Of a DNA stretch of 16,922 bases, positions 1 to 7,785 are shown piece by piece (the first letter of the stretch is position 1; the number at the start of each line of letters is the position of its first letter). The notes under the pieces were generated by a model. That model saw nothing but the letters and a program-made list of their open reading frames with translations. It made no database searches and was not told where the DNA came from. Source of the stretch: Planctomycetaceae bacterium (GTDB taxonomy: Bacteria > Planctomycetota > Planctomycetia > Pirellulales > Thermoguttaceae); the NCBI GenBank assembly GCA_031267635.1, contig JAIRYX010000369.1:1-16922 (forward strand), given 5' to 3'. The translations under genes and the position numbers were made by a program.

Positions 1-117
1 TTTATGCGTATCCACCCATGATTTCGATGTGGTCGCCCCTAATTTATGCGCGGATGCGTAAACATTATGCGCGGACGCATAGAAATAAAGGGCGGACACG
101 AGGGTCGCCCCTACGTA
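1..117. repeat. REP-like dispersed repeat, GGTCGCCCC family (copy 1)
   Basis: Short repetitive DNA upstream of the helicase gene. GGTCGCCCCTA occurs at 31-41 and GGTCGCCCCTACG at 103-115. The second occurrence can fold back on GGGCGGAC at 90-97 as an imperfect hairpin. Two near-identical 17-base direct repeats begin TTATGCGCGGA (44-60 and 65-81). The same words (GAGGGTCGCCCCTACG, TTTATGCG, CATGATT or its complement) recur at 10270-10375, so this is a dispersed family and not chance. I see no open reading frame of note. The element may continue to the left of the window. Confidence 0.65.
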
Positions 118-228
118 TCTCTAACGTCTCATGCTTTTGGGGGGATTCTTTGAGGAACTTCTTTTTGTTTTTCTGAAACCCGCTAAAATAACCTTTTTCC
201 TTCTTTTATTTTTCCCGACAGATCGCCT

Positions 229-2994
229 ATGTACGCATCGTTGAATATTTCCGTTTGCATTTCGCCGGCGGGACGTCCTTACGTGAACGTTTTAAACAAT
301 CACGACACCCCGCAAACACACGAGGTGAAACTCCTGTCGCCGCTTGAGAGCCGGCTTTTAAGCAAGTTTTCGCCGGATTCGGATTACGCGAAAGGTTTTC
401 TGGCTCTGGCAAGCGCCGAATTACAAACGCCGTTGCCGCCGGATCTGGATTTTCTTCGGAATTTTGCGAAGAATTATATGACGCGGCTTTGCCATTCTCC
501 TGAAACGTTGGGCGGAAACGAGCAAGTCATTCACGAAATTCCGATTCTTTCTCCGCCGTCTGTTGCGGACTTTGAACTCCTTCTCGCCGGAATGCCGCCG
601 ATGACCGGCGCGGAATATCTGACTTCGACGGTTCTCGAAGAATGGTGGCGGGAACTTGACCGTTGCGTCCGTGAGGAAATCGCCAACCATAAAAAAGGAG
701 CCGCCGACTGGATTCAGCAGCAAAACCCTGTTTGGAAAACTGTCGGGCGGGTCACGTTTCATCTGGCGGAAAATAAACGCGACGAACAGTATCCGTTCGC
801 GTTTATGGCAACTTACACCGAAACAGTTTCCGCGGCTTCACAACCGGTGCAATTGCCGTTGGCAAAAGCTCTTCAAGCATATGCGTTGGCAAAAGACCGC
901 ATGTCGCTTTTACGGTTGTTGCAGCCGATTACAAACGCGGCGAAAAAATGCGATTGGCTTCAAACAATGACGCACGATCAAACGATTTATCAGCCGCGCG
1001 CGTGGACGATAAAACAAGCGTACCGTATGCTTCAAGATATACCGCTTCTCGAAGAATCGGGATTGATTATCCGCATTCCCGACTGGTGGCAAAAACGTCA
1101 GACGACACATCCGCGCGTCAAAGTCAGTCTCGGAACAACAAATAATAAAAAAACGCTGACCGCCGCCGCCATGTTGAAATTTCAAATTGAAACGGTTTAC
1201 AACGACGAACCGCTTACGCCGGAAGAACTCGAAAATTTACTTGCGTCCGACGAACATCTTATCCGGCTGCGTGGTCAATGGGTGGAAATCGACAAAGAAC
1301 AACTTTGGCAGACGCTCGAACATTGGAAAAAAATTGATCAAATGGTTTGTGAAGACGGAATTTCTTTTTACGAAGGGATGCGTCTTCTTGCCGGCTTAAC
1401 ATTGGACGGAAAAAACAATGCCTCGGAAAAAGAAGCGGCGTTTCGCAACTGGTCGGAAGTTGTCCCGACGGCTCAGTTTGCCGATTTGCTTGCGGCGATG
1501 CGTGATCCGAGCCGTCTTGATTCTTGGGAATACGGCATAAAAAACCTCAACGCGGCGTTGCGTCCTTATCAAGAAGTCGGCGTGCGGTGGCTGAATTTTA
1601 TGGCGCAGCTCCGGCTCGGAACTTGCCTTGCGGACGATATGGGGCTTGGCAAGACGATACAAATTATCGCTTTTCTTTTAATTCAACAAAAGGAAACCGC
1701 CGTAAAGAATGGAACAAATTTCGCGTCGTTATTGATTGTTCCGGCGTCGCTTCTAGGGAACTGGGAATCGGAAATACGGCGATTTGCTCCGACGCTCAAT
1801 GTTTATATTGCGCATGGAAGCGGTCACGGCGTTGAAGAGCCGGAAAATATCGGCGCGTTTCATGTTGTGATGACAACTTACGGAATGCTCGACCGCGTTG
1901 AATGGATTAAGTCGAAAGAATGGCGGCATGTGATTATCGACGAAGCGCAAGCGATCAAAAATGCCGGAACGCGGCAATCGAAAGCGGTCAAGTCCGTGAA
2001 AACTTCTTGCCGTATCGCTTTGACCGGTACTCCGATAGAAAACCGTCTTTCGGATTTGTGGTCGCTGTTTGATTTTATCAATCCCGGACTTTTGGGAACA
2101 AATACCGCGTTCCATAAATTTATCAAATCAATAACGCAGCAAAACAACAGTGCGGCGTACGCTCCGTTACGGCAGCTTGTGCAACCTTATATTTTACGTC
2201 GGCTCAAAATCGATAAGAGTATCATTTCCGATCTGCCGGACAAAACCGAAGTGACGGCATGGTGCGGACTGTCTAAAGAACAGACAAAACTTTATGCTCA
2301 ATCTGTCCATCAGCTTGCCGCCGACTTGAAAAAGAATGACGAAGGAATCAAGCGGCGCGGAATGATTCTTTCTTATCTGATGCGTTTCAAGCAAATTTGT
2401 AATCATCCGGCGCAATGGTCGGGCAGCGGCGATTATACTCCCGCCAAGAGCGGTAAATTTCTGCGGCTTCGTGAAATTTGTGAAGAAATCGCGTCACGGC
2501 AGGAAAAAGTATTGATTTTCACGCAGTTCCGAGAGATCACGGAACCGCTTGCTTATTATTTGCAAACGATATTTCAAAAGTCCGGTCTTATTCTTGACGG
2601 AAGTACGGCGATTGCAAAACGCCGTCACATGGTGGAGGCGTTTCAATCGGAATCGGGACCGCCGTTTTTTATTCTTTCGCTCAAGGCGGGCGGAACGGGA
2701 CTTAATCTAACGAAAGCGTCGCACGTCGTGCATTTTGACCGATGGTGGAATCCGGCGGTGGAAAATCAGGCAACCGACCGCGCGTTTCGCATTGGACAAA
2801 AGAAAAACGTCCTTGTTCATAAATTTGTCTGTCGCGGAACAATAGAAGAAAAAATTGACGAGTTGATTGAAAGTAAAAAAGCGATTGCGGGAGAAATCGT
2901 CGAATCCGGCGGCGACACGCTTGTCACGGAAATGAGCGACTCGCAATTGCTGCAAATGGTTTCTTTGGATTTGGAAAAATGTCAGGACGGCTGA
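229..2994 (+). CDS. SNF2/Rad54-family DEAD-like helicase (Swi2/Snf2 ATPase)
   Basis: A 921-residue double-stranded DNA translocase of helicase superfamily 2. The N-terminal ~430 residues fit the bacterial SNF2-associated region. The ATPase core follows: Walker A in LADDMGLGKTIQ (about residues 466-477), Walker B as DEAQ (about 570), motif III in LTGTPIENRLSDLWSLFDF (about 598-616), QICNHP (about 722), VLIFTQF (about 761), then motifs V and VI in AGGTGLNLTKA and QATDRAFRIGQ (about 820-857). All catalytic motifs are intact and the length is normal for bacterial family members. The ATG at 229 has no clear Shine-Dalgarno sequence, so the start rests on frame and on good N-terminal coding character. 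The next gene encodes a SWIM zinc-finger protein. That pairing is known in bacteria (for example Bacillus YwqA/YwqB, from memory) and suggests a joint role in DNA repair or nucleoprotein remodelling. The substrate is unknown. Confidence 0.95.
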   Translation: MYASLNISVCISPAGRPYVNVLNNHDTPQTHEVKLLSPLESRLLSKFSPDSDYAKGFLALASAELQTPLPPDLDFLRNFAKNYMTRLCHSPETLGGNEQVIHEIPILSPPSVADFELLLAGMPPMTGAEYLTSTVLEEWWRELDRCVREEIANHKKGAADWIQQQNPVWKTVGRVTFHLAENKRDEQYPFAFMATYTETVSAASQPVQLPLAKALQAYALAKDRMSLLRLLQPITNAAKKCDWLQTMTHDQTIYQPRAWTIKQAYRMLQDIPLLEESGLIIRIPDWWQKRQTTHPRVKVSLGTTNNKKTLTAAAMLKFQIETVYNDEPLTPEELENLLASDEHLIRLRGQWVEIDKEQLWQTLEHWKKIDQMVCEDGISFYEGMRLLAGLTLDGKNNASEKEAAFRNWSEVVPTAQFADLLAAMRDPSRLDSWEYGIKNLNAALRPYQEVGVRWLNFMAQLRLGTCLADDMGLGKTIQIIAFLLIQQKETAVKNGTNFASLLIVPASLLGNWESEIRRFAPTLNVYIAHGSGHGVEEPENIGAFHVVMTTYGMLDRVEWIKSKEWRHVIIDEAQAIKNAGTRQSKAVKSVKTSCRIALTGTPIENRLSDLWSLFDFINPGLLGTNTAFHKFIKSITQQNNSAAYAPLRQLVQPYILRRLKIDKSIISDLPDKTEVTAWCGLSKEQTKLYAQSVHQLAADLKKNDEGIKRRGMILSYLMRFKQICNHPAQWSGSGDYTPAKSGKFLRLREICEEIASRQEKVLIFTQFREITEPLAYYLQTIFQKSGLILDGSTAIAKRRHMVEAFQSESGPPFFILSLKAGGTGLNLTKASHVVHFDRWWNPAVENQATDRAFRIGQKKNVLVHKFVCRGTIEEKIDELIESKKAIAGEIVESGGDTLVTEMSDSQLLQMVSLDLEKCQDG

Positions 2995-3015
2995 AATCGG
3001 AAGACGCTCGGCACG

Positions 3016-3044
3016 TTGACGGCGAGTTTACTTTGTGATATGGT
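3016..3044 (+). promoter_or_regulatory. Possible sigma70-type promoter of the SWIM gene
   Basis: TTGACG (3016-3021) and TATGGT (3039-3044) are separated by 17 bases, 163 bases upstream of the SWIM protein start. The -35 matches consensus at 5 of 6 and the -10 at 4 of 6. It would let the SWIM gene be expressed apart from the helicase across the 212-base gap. The match is by eye and could be chance. Confidence 0.33.
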
Positions 3045-3206
3045 TATCGAAAGTAATCGCTGATAAGGGTAATTGGAACTATCGGCATTTTTAGAACAGG
3101 GCAAGCCGTCCTCCCAAGTTCTTTTTGTTCAGGCAGGAGAGGTTTCAAAATTGAGCTGCTCACTGTCCTAAAAGTCCTTAAAGAGAGTTAGAAAGGATCA
3201 AACATT

Positions 3207-4133
3207 ATGTATTTTGAATGGCGTCCTTATGTTTCGGTGGCGCAAAAAAAAGCCAACGCGCGGCAGTTTGTTCAACAGCAATTGGGAGAAAAAGCAAATC
3301 CCATCATCATTGAAGGAAAAAAAATCACCAGTACGTTCTGGGGAAATGCGTGGTGTGAAAATTTAGAATCGTATAGCGATTTCGCGAATCGTATGCCGCG
3401 TGGCAGAACATATGTCCGCAATGGTTCGATTGTCCATCTTGAAATTGATAAAGGCGTTATTCGTTCTTATGTCGCCGGTTCCGAAGTGTATGAAGTTCAG
3501 GTGGAAATCAACCCGTTGGAAAGCAAGGCATGGCAACGAATCAAAGAAAAATGTACCGGACAAATCGCGTCGGTTGTGGAACTTCTGCAAGGTAAACTTT
3601 CTCAAAATGTTCTTGCGATTGTAACGGATAAAAACGACGGACTTTTTCCCGCTCCTAATGAAATCGCCTTGCATTGTTCGTGTCCCGATTGGGCGGATAT
3701 GTGCAAACATGTCGCCGCAACGCTTTACGGAGTCGGCTCGTTGCTCGACAAGAATCCCGACTTGTTTTTCAAATTACGCGGCGTGGATCACCTGGAATTG
3801 ATTGATGCGTCCATCGTCATTCCCAGCGGAAAAGCGGATGCGAAAACGTTGGATGCAGAAAATCTCGAAGACATCTTCGGCGTCGAATTGGCTGCTTCAA
3901 TGGAAACATCGCCCGCCAAACCTAATAAGAAAACGGCGAAGAAAACAACAAAGAAAGCGGCGAAAAAAGCTGTAAAGAAAAAGAAAGCGGCGAAAAAGAA
4001 GTCCGCGAAAAAAACGGCGAAGAAAACGGTGAAGAAAACGGTGAAAAAGAAGAAAGCCGTAAAAAAGGCGGCAAAAAAATCAACCAAGAAAACGGTCAAG
4101 AAAGCCGCTCGTAAGACGAAAGCAAAGCGGTAA
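3207..4133 (+). CDS. SWIM zinc-finger protein with histone H1-like lysine/alanine tail
   Basis: A 308-residue protein. The zinc ligands of a SWIM finger are visible as Cys157-x-Cys159-x6-Cys166-x-His168, in LHCSCPDWADMCKHVAATLYG. The preceding ~150 residues fit the N-terminal part of YwqB-like SWIM proteins (FWGNAWCENLESYSDFANRMPRGR). From about residue 235 to the end the protein is almost only Lys, Ala, Thr and Val in KKTAKKA-type blocks, like the tail of histone H1 or bacterial Hc1-type nucleoid proteins. That tail should bind DNA without sequence preference. The start has a good ribosome binding site (AAAGGA, 9 bases upstream). It lies downstream of the SNF2 helicase on the same strand with a 212-base gap. 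I infer that it helps load or tether the helicase on DNA. The finger assignment is strong. The joint function is inference. Confidence 0.93.
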   Translation: MYFEWRPYVSVAQKKANARQFVQQQLGEKANPIIIEGKKITSTFWGNAWCENLESYSDFANRMPRGRTYVRNGSIVHLEIDKGVIRSYVAGSEVYEVQVEINPLESKAWQRIKEKCTGQIASVVELLQGKLSQNVLAIVTDKNDGLFPAPNEIALHCSCPDWADMCKHVAATLYGVGSLLDKNPDLFFKLRGVDHLELIDASIVIPSGKADAKTLDAENLEDIFGVELAASMETSPAKPNKKTAKKTTKKAAKKAVKKKKAAKKKSAKKTAKKTVKKTVKKKKAVKKAAKKSTKKTVKKAARKTKAKR

Positions 4134-4251
4134 AGCCGTCTCCCGCTTAAAATTCTTTTTTTAAGGCGTTCCTTTGCGTGTTCCCAAAGTCCCTCTTGTC
4201 CTTAACGTTCCTTAATCGAAAACGAATATTCAAGGGCGAGAGGGGTTTTCT

Positions 4252-5661
4252 CTATTTTGTATTCTTTTGTACAGGGGCGAGCGCTGGATCGTCGAGGTCG
4301 AGGCGGTAGAGAATTTGCGTGTAATCGTAGCGAGGAACAAGCGGCGGATTATCTGCGAACATTGCGGTAAACGTTCCTTCAAACAGCAACACTTTTGAGT
4401 CCGGCGAAAGAGATTCCGCATGAAGACGCGGATTATAAAACGTGTAGTTTCCGTGCGACAAGATTTTCACCGCGTTCTCCCAACCTCCGGTCGGCTCGTC
4501 GGATTCGGCATACCAAACCTCGCCGAACGCCGCCGGTTTACCGAACTTCTGCATAAAAACCGCAATCCAACGTTGACGAAACGCGTTCCACGCAATCGAA
4601 CCGGAGTGCGGCGTTATCGGCAAATGATCTGACGCGGATAACAGTTGCGTTTGCGGATTCAGTTGCTCCCATTGGTCAGGGTCTTGCCACGCTTCATAAG
4701 TTGCGGGACATCGCAATCGCGGAAACGGATCGCCGAACAACGCCCAACGTTTCCCTTGTTTATCCGTCCACAACACCGCGTGACCGTCCGGCACAAACGG
4801 CTTCGACGGACGCGAATCTTGCTTCTTCGTCCAAATGGTACGCACATGTTCAAAGGAGTTTTTCGCGTCATTCCAAACGCAAAGACCGTATTCATAGGTC
4901 TCCAGCGGCGGATGGATTTTCGCATAAACGGCGACCAAGCGTTGCGTTCCTTTTTTGTCCGGCAGCGCAACGCATCCGCTCAACCATGTCGGTCCATCGC
5001 CTGCCATTATCGCAACGCCTCGCGGTTTTTGGGCGGCGTCCGTAACATATTGATATGCCAAAAACAACGGCGGCTCCAGCGTAGAAAAGGGAGCAATCTC
5101 TGTCGTTGCCGCGGTTGCGTGAAAGATTCCAAGCGGATAATTCGCGAGCGTCGTATCGCCCCAAATCCAAAACAAGCGTCCATTATAAACGGCGTTTTGA
5201 ACGCTATCGCAACCAAACACGCCGGTTTCGGATACTTGAGAATATTCGCCTAGTTTTTGGCTTTCCGCGAAAATTCCCGCTCCCGTCAATCGACCGAGCC
5301 GTTTCGCAACAATATCACGTTGCACTTCGATACGAAGCGTTTTGCCGTATTCAGGAATCAGCCGCACGCCGTTCATGCCGAACCCATCTTGTTTTACGCT
5401 GTATCCGTAACCGTTCACATCGAACCACGTTTCATGTCCCATCAATTCCGGCGAATCCAACGCAATCACGCCCGCGTTGTCCGTCACAAAACGCTGCTGA
5501 TGCGTCGTCCGCAATTCGACAAGCGGTACGGGAAGATTTGTTCCTTGTTCCCGTACTTCGATTCGGCAGAACATTTTTACCGCCGCGTTTGATTCTTGAG
5601 ACAACGCCGTAATTTGCCCCGCGTAAAATACCGCGACAATGATAATAAGACGGAATGACAT
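4252..5661 (-). CDS. Secreted DUF4185-like protein with N-terminal carboxypeptidase-regulatory-like domain
   Basis: A 469-residue exported protein of uncertain function. Residues 1-~20 (MSFRLIIIVAVFYAGQITA) form a signal peptide. Residues ~27-115 look like a small beta-sandwich of the carboxypeptidase-regulatory type (IEVREQGTNLPVPLVELRTT, then TDNAGVIAL). From ~120 onward, YNGRLFWIWGDTTLANYPLG, GPTWLSG, GHAVLWTDKQGKRWALFGDPFPRLR and FVPDGHA-like repeats resemble the beta-propeller of DUF4185 or GH43-like proteins, which often bind or cleave carbohydrate. No catalytic residues could be assigned. The start is well supported: GAGGAG lies 9 bases upstream, and a promoter lies about 50 bases upstream. 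It is transcribed convergently with the SWIM gene and divergently from the HIT gene, so it appears monocistronic. Confidence 0.82.
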   Translation of the reverse strand: MSFRLIIIVAVFYAGQITALSQESNAAVKMFCRIEVREQGTNLPVPLVELRTTHQQRFVTDNAGVIALDSPELMGHETWFDVNGYGYSVKQDGFGMNGVRLIPEYGKTLRIEVQRDIVAKRLGRLTGAGIFAESQKLGEYSQVSETGVFGCDSVQNAVYNGRLFWIWGDTTLANYPLGIFHATAATTEIAPFSTLEPPLFLAYQYVTDAAQKPRGVAIMAGDGPTWLSGCVALPDKKGTQRLVAVYAKIHPPLETYEYGLCVWNDAKNSFEHVRTIWTKKQDSRPSKPFVPDGHAVLWTDKQGKRWALFGDPFPRLRCPATYEAWQDPDQWEQLNPQTQLLSASDHLPITPHSGSIAWNAFRQRWIAVFMQKFGKPAAFGEVWYAESDEPTGGWENAVKILSHGNYTFYNPRLHAESLSPDSKVLLFEGTFTAMFADNPPLVPRYDYTQILYRLDLDDPALAPVQKNTK

Positions 5662-5710
5662 TAGAAAAAACTCCTCAAAACGATTTCACCGTAACGGAAA
5701 ACTGAAGAAA

Positions 5711-5739
5711 ATTATACCAAAACATAACCTCTTTTCCAA
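5711..5739 (-). promoter_or_regulatory. Sigma70-type promoter of the DUF4185-like gene
   Basis: On the minus strand TTGGAA (5734-5739) and TATAAT (5711-5716) are separated by 17 bases. The -10 is a perfect match and the -35 matches at 4 of 6. Transcription would start near 5704, giving a leader of about 43 bases that carries the GAGGAG ribosome binding site before the start codon at 5661. Confidence 0.6.
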
Positions 5740-6160
5740 TCGACGGACGTTTTTGGGGAATCGTCGCTTGCTCCAGGGGACACGAGGTAATACTGCTTGC
5801 GCATATATTTTTTGCGTACTTCCCCCTATAGTCGTTGTTAACAGGTCTTGCGTAATCGAAAGACGTATTGTACAATTCTTTGGTGGCGTTTGCGGACGGG
5901 CATAAAGTCCTTGTCCTTTCCATAATAAAAAAATCCTTTCAAGGTCTCTATTATGGCATGTTTCTAAAAAATTAAGACTTCCCAAAATGCGGAATAAACA
6001 GAAAATTATCCAAACGTTCCCATTTTGTGTCCAAAGACACAAAATGGAATTATTCAAAAGCTTATCATTCGGTAGTCTAATTTTCTCGTAAAACTATCTT
6101 TATCAACATCACCCCGAAGCCGAATTTGAGCTTCAATCATTGATTCAAACTGAAAAAATT
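5740..6160. other. Intergenic region between divergent genes, no gene recognised
   Basis: This AT-rich gap of about 420 bases lies between the promoter of the DUF4185-like gene and that of the HIT gene. Two overlapping minus-strand open frames exist (5675-5923 and 5686-6057). They have no ribosome binding site and no recognisable protein character, and they cross the DUF4185-like promoter, so I do not call them. The one structured feature is the perfect inverted repeat at 6020-6047. Confidence 0.6.
6020..6047. repeat. Perfect 12-bp inverted repeat with 4-base loop
   Basis: CCATTTTGTGTC (6020-6031) and GACACAAAATGG (6036-6047) are exact reverse complements around the loop CAAA. No T-run follows on either strand, so it is a poor intrinsic terminator. 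Its position between divergent promoters would suit a dimeric regulator's operator or a structured RNA. Neither is shown. Confidence 0.7.
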
Positions 6161-6161
6161 T

Positions 6162-6190
6162 TTATCACGAATGGACACAAAGTTTATACT
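6162..6190 (+). promoter_or_regulatory. Probable sigma70-type promoter of the HIT gene
   Basis: TTATCA (6162-6167) and TATACT (6185-6190) are separated by 17 bases. The -10 matches at 5 of 6 and the -35 at 4 of 6. Transcription would begin near 6197, about 35 bases before the chosen ATG at 6232. That is consistent with the internal start and not the ATG at 6208. Confidence 0.42.
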
Positions 6191-6231
6191 GACTTTACGT
6201 CCGTTTCATGTTGAAAAGGGAAATAAAAATT

Positions 6232-6786
6232 ATGACAAACAAGCTTGACATCGTTTGGGCGCCTTGGCGATTGAGTTATATTACGGCGGATCTCGAAAAG
6301 ACGAAATTCCAACCGGCGAAAGAGCCGCAAATTCAAGTACTCGACGGCGGCGATTCTCAATGCTTCATTTGTCAGGCGGTGGTAGATTCGAAACAACCGG
6401 AACGTTTTGCTGTTGGACAATCGAAAAATACGATTGCGATTCTTAATCGTTATCCTTATAATAATGGACACTTGCTTATTGCGCCGAAAACACATTGCGG
6501 CACGCTAACCGAGCTATCGCCGGAAATCCGTGCCGAATTGATGGAGCAAATCAATGATTGGATTTTGTTGTTGGAAGACGTATTACATCCGGAAGGTTTT
6601 AATGTCGGCTTAAATCTCGGACATGTTGCGGGTGCGGGCTTGCCGGGACATTTGCATTGGCACATCGTTCCACGCTGGAACGGCGACGTCAATTTCATGA
6701 CAACAATCAGCGACTCCAAAGTCATCCCGCAATCTCTTGCCGCACTTGCTGAAATTTTGCACGCAAGAACGGCAGCAAAACAATAG
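6232..6786 (+). CDS. HIT-family nucleotide hydrolase/transferase (AP4A phosphorylase/Fhit-like)
   Basis: A 184-residue histidine-triad protein, expected to act on the alpha-phosphate of dinucleoside polyphosphates or nucleotide conjugates. The catalytic triad is visible as His140-Leu-His142-Trp-His144 within GHLHWHIVPRW. An N-terminal Cys44-x-x-Cys47 (CFIC) is typical of the zinc-binding AP4A phosphorylase-like subgroup. RYPYNNGHLLIAPKTH and NVGLNLGHVAGAGLPGHLHW are also classic family segments. An ATG at 6208 is possible. I chose 6232 because AAAAGGG precedes it at usable spacing and because the resulting N-terminus (DIVWAPWRLSYI) aligns with the start of family members. It is divergent from the DUF4185-like gene and appears monocistronic. 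The exact substrate cannot be told from sequence. Confidence 0.93.
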   Translation: MTNKLDIVWAPWRLSYITADLEKTKFQPAKEPQIQVLDGGDSQCFICQAVVDSKQPERFAVGQSKNTIAILNRYPYNNGHLLIAPKTHCGTLTELSPEIRAELMEQINDWILLLEDVLHPEGFNVGLNLGHVAGAGLPGHLHWHIVPRWNGDVNFMTTISDSKVIPQSLAALAEILHARTAAKQ

Positions 6787-7074
6787 AAACATTGGGGATA
6801 TGATACCGTTCACTGATATTTGTTATTTCCCAAAGTAATGAATAAATTGGTCAGCGTCGTCATCGCGCAATGGGTATTTCTATTGTTACGATACGCAAAG
6901 GTATCCAAGAACTTAATGCGCCAGAATAACATGTTGCAAGTCAACGAGTCCGCAAGCCCAGCGGCGGAAAGAAAATTCGTTGCAAGCTAATCGCAAGACA
7001 CGCGATGGCAGCAGTCATTGTGACCGTAACGCTCACTTCAAAATTTAGATTTCAATAGTTAGCGAACCGAGCTA

Positions 7075-7563
7075 ATGAAACAAACTCAAAATTTTATGTC
7101 GAATGATTCATTGTTGTTTTTTATCGCTGGAATTATGCAAGGTTCATTTCGTGAAATGGCGTTGCACGATCAATCTTACCGTGCGGAATTACGCCGATTG
7201 CTGATAGAATATTTTCCCGATTGTCGTGTTTATGATCCTCGTACAAATCACGTAAATTCCATTGCGTACGATGAGAAAAAAGGACGGGAAACATTCTTTA
7301 TGCACAATAAAATGTGCGGCTCGGAGGTTGACGTATTGATTGCGTTTGTCCCCGAAGCGTCAATGGGAACGGCAATTGAAATGTGGGAAGCGTATCAAGC
7401 CGGCGCGGTTGTCATAACGATTAGTCCGCTTGCCGTGAACTGGGCAATACGTTTCTTGAGCCATGTCGTTTACCCTGATTTTACGTCATTTCTCGAAGCG
7501 TTGAAACGTGGAAAAATTGCGGAAATCATTGATTTTCATCGGAACGTAAAAGGTAAATACTGA
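7075..7563 (+). CDS. Nucleoside 2-deoxyribosyltransferase-like protein
   Basis: A 162-residue soluble protein. The motif SMGTAIEMWEAYQAG (Gly98-Thr99, Glu102) matches the nucleotide-binding and catalytic-Glu region of nucleoside 2-deoxyribosyltransferase-like folds (GTAxE...A..G). The N-terminal IAGIMQG and VYDPRTNH also fit that fold. ISPLAVNWAIRFLSH near the C-terminus is distinctive of a smaller subgroup that I recall as conserved hypothetical proteins in planctomycetes. Whether it transfers deoxyribose or only binds a nucleotide is unknown. No good ribosome binding site precedes either possible start (ATG at 7075 or 7096), so the start is uncertain by 7 residues. The upstream gap (6787-7074) holds nothing I recognise. 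Confidence 0.75.
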   Translation: MKQTQNFMSNDSLLFFIAGIMQGSFREMALHDQSYRAELRRLLIEYFPDCRVYDPRTNHVNSIAYDEKKGRETFFMHNKMCGSEVDVLIAFVPEASMGTAIEMWEAYQAGAVVITISPLAVNWAIRFLSHVVYPDFTSFLEALKRGKIAEIIDFHRNVKGKY

Positions 7564-7623
7564 TAAATGTTGAGATAGGAATGCACGAATGACCACGAAT
7601 AATATTTGCCGGTAAAGCTGACT

Positions 7624-7678
7624 GTAGTTACTCAGTTGCCGTGCGGATTTATTGGGTTTGAGCAACTGAATAATTACG
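7624..7678. repeat. Dispersed palindromic element, copy 1
   Basis: The arms GTAGTTACTCAGTTGC (7624-7639) and GCAACTGAATAATTAC (7662-7677) pair almost fully around a loop containing GCGGATTTATTGGGTT. That 16-base core is identical in copy 2 at 14075-14090, and the arm sequences are related. It sits between convergent genes (7563 and 7786). Confidence 0.78.
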
Positions 7679-7720
7679 TCTTATGTTCATATCGGTATTT
7701 ATTCCACTCGAGTCAATAAC

Positions 7721-7753
7721 AAAAGCCGATGTGGTTTCTCATCATCGGCTTTT
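7721..7753. terminator. Bidirectional intrinsic terminator-like hairpin
   Basis: AAAAGCCGATG (7721-7731) and CATCGGCTTTT (7743-7753) form a perfect 11-bp stem with an 11-base loop. The ends are A-rich and T-rich, so it can work in both directions. It lies 33 bases past the stop codon of the minus-strand DUF1559 gene and downstream of the plus-strand gene ending at 7563, so it probably serves both. Confidence 0.72.
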
Positions 7754-7785
7754 CTTTCGTTACTCAAATGCTTTTATGTCATAAA

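Noticed and set aside
2985..3112. Inverted words AGGACGGCT and AGCCGTCCT around the helicase stop codon
   Set aside because: They are over 100 bases apart and one lies inside the coding sequence. No local hairpin results and chance is likely.
3788..4099. Minus-strand Phe/Ala-rich frame opposite the lysine tail
   Set aside because: It is the complement of the Lys/Ala codons of the SWIM protein tail, not a membrane protein gene.
4645..5253. Plus-strand frame of 202 residues
   Set aside because: It lies antisense to the well-supported DUF4185-like gene and is Arg-rich in the way of shadow frames.
6838..6990. 50-residue ORF in the gap between the HIT gene and the deoxyribosyltransferase-like gene
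   Set aside because: No ribosome binding site or promoter and no recognisable sequence. Likely chance.
7017..7034. TGTGA and TCAC half-sites resembling a CRP/FNR operator
   Set aside because: The spacing between the half-sites is 9 bases and not 6, so it does not fit the known operator.
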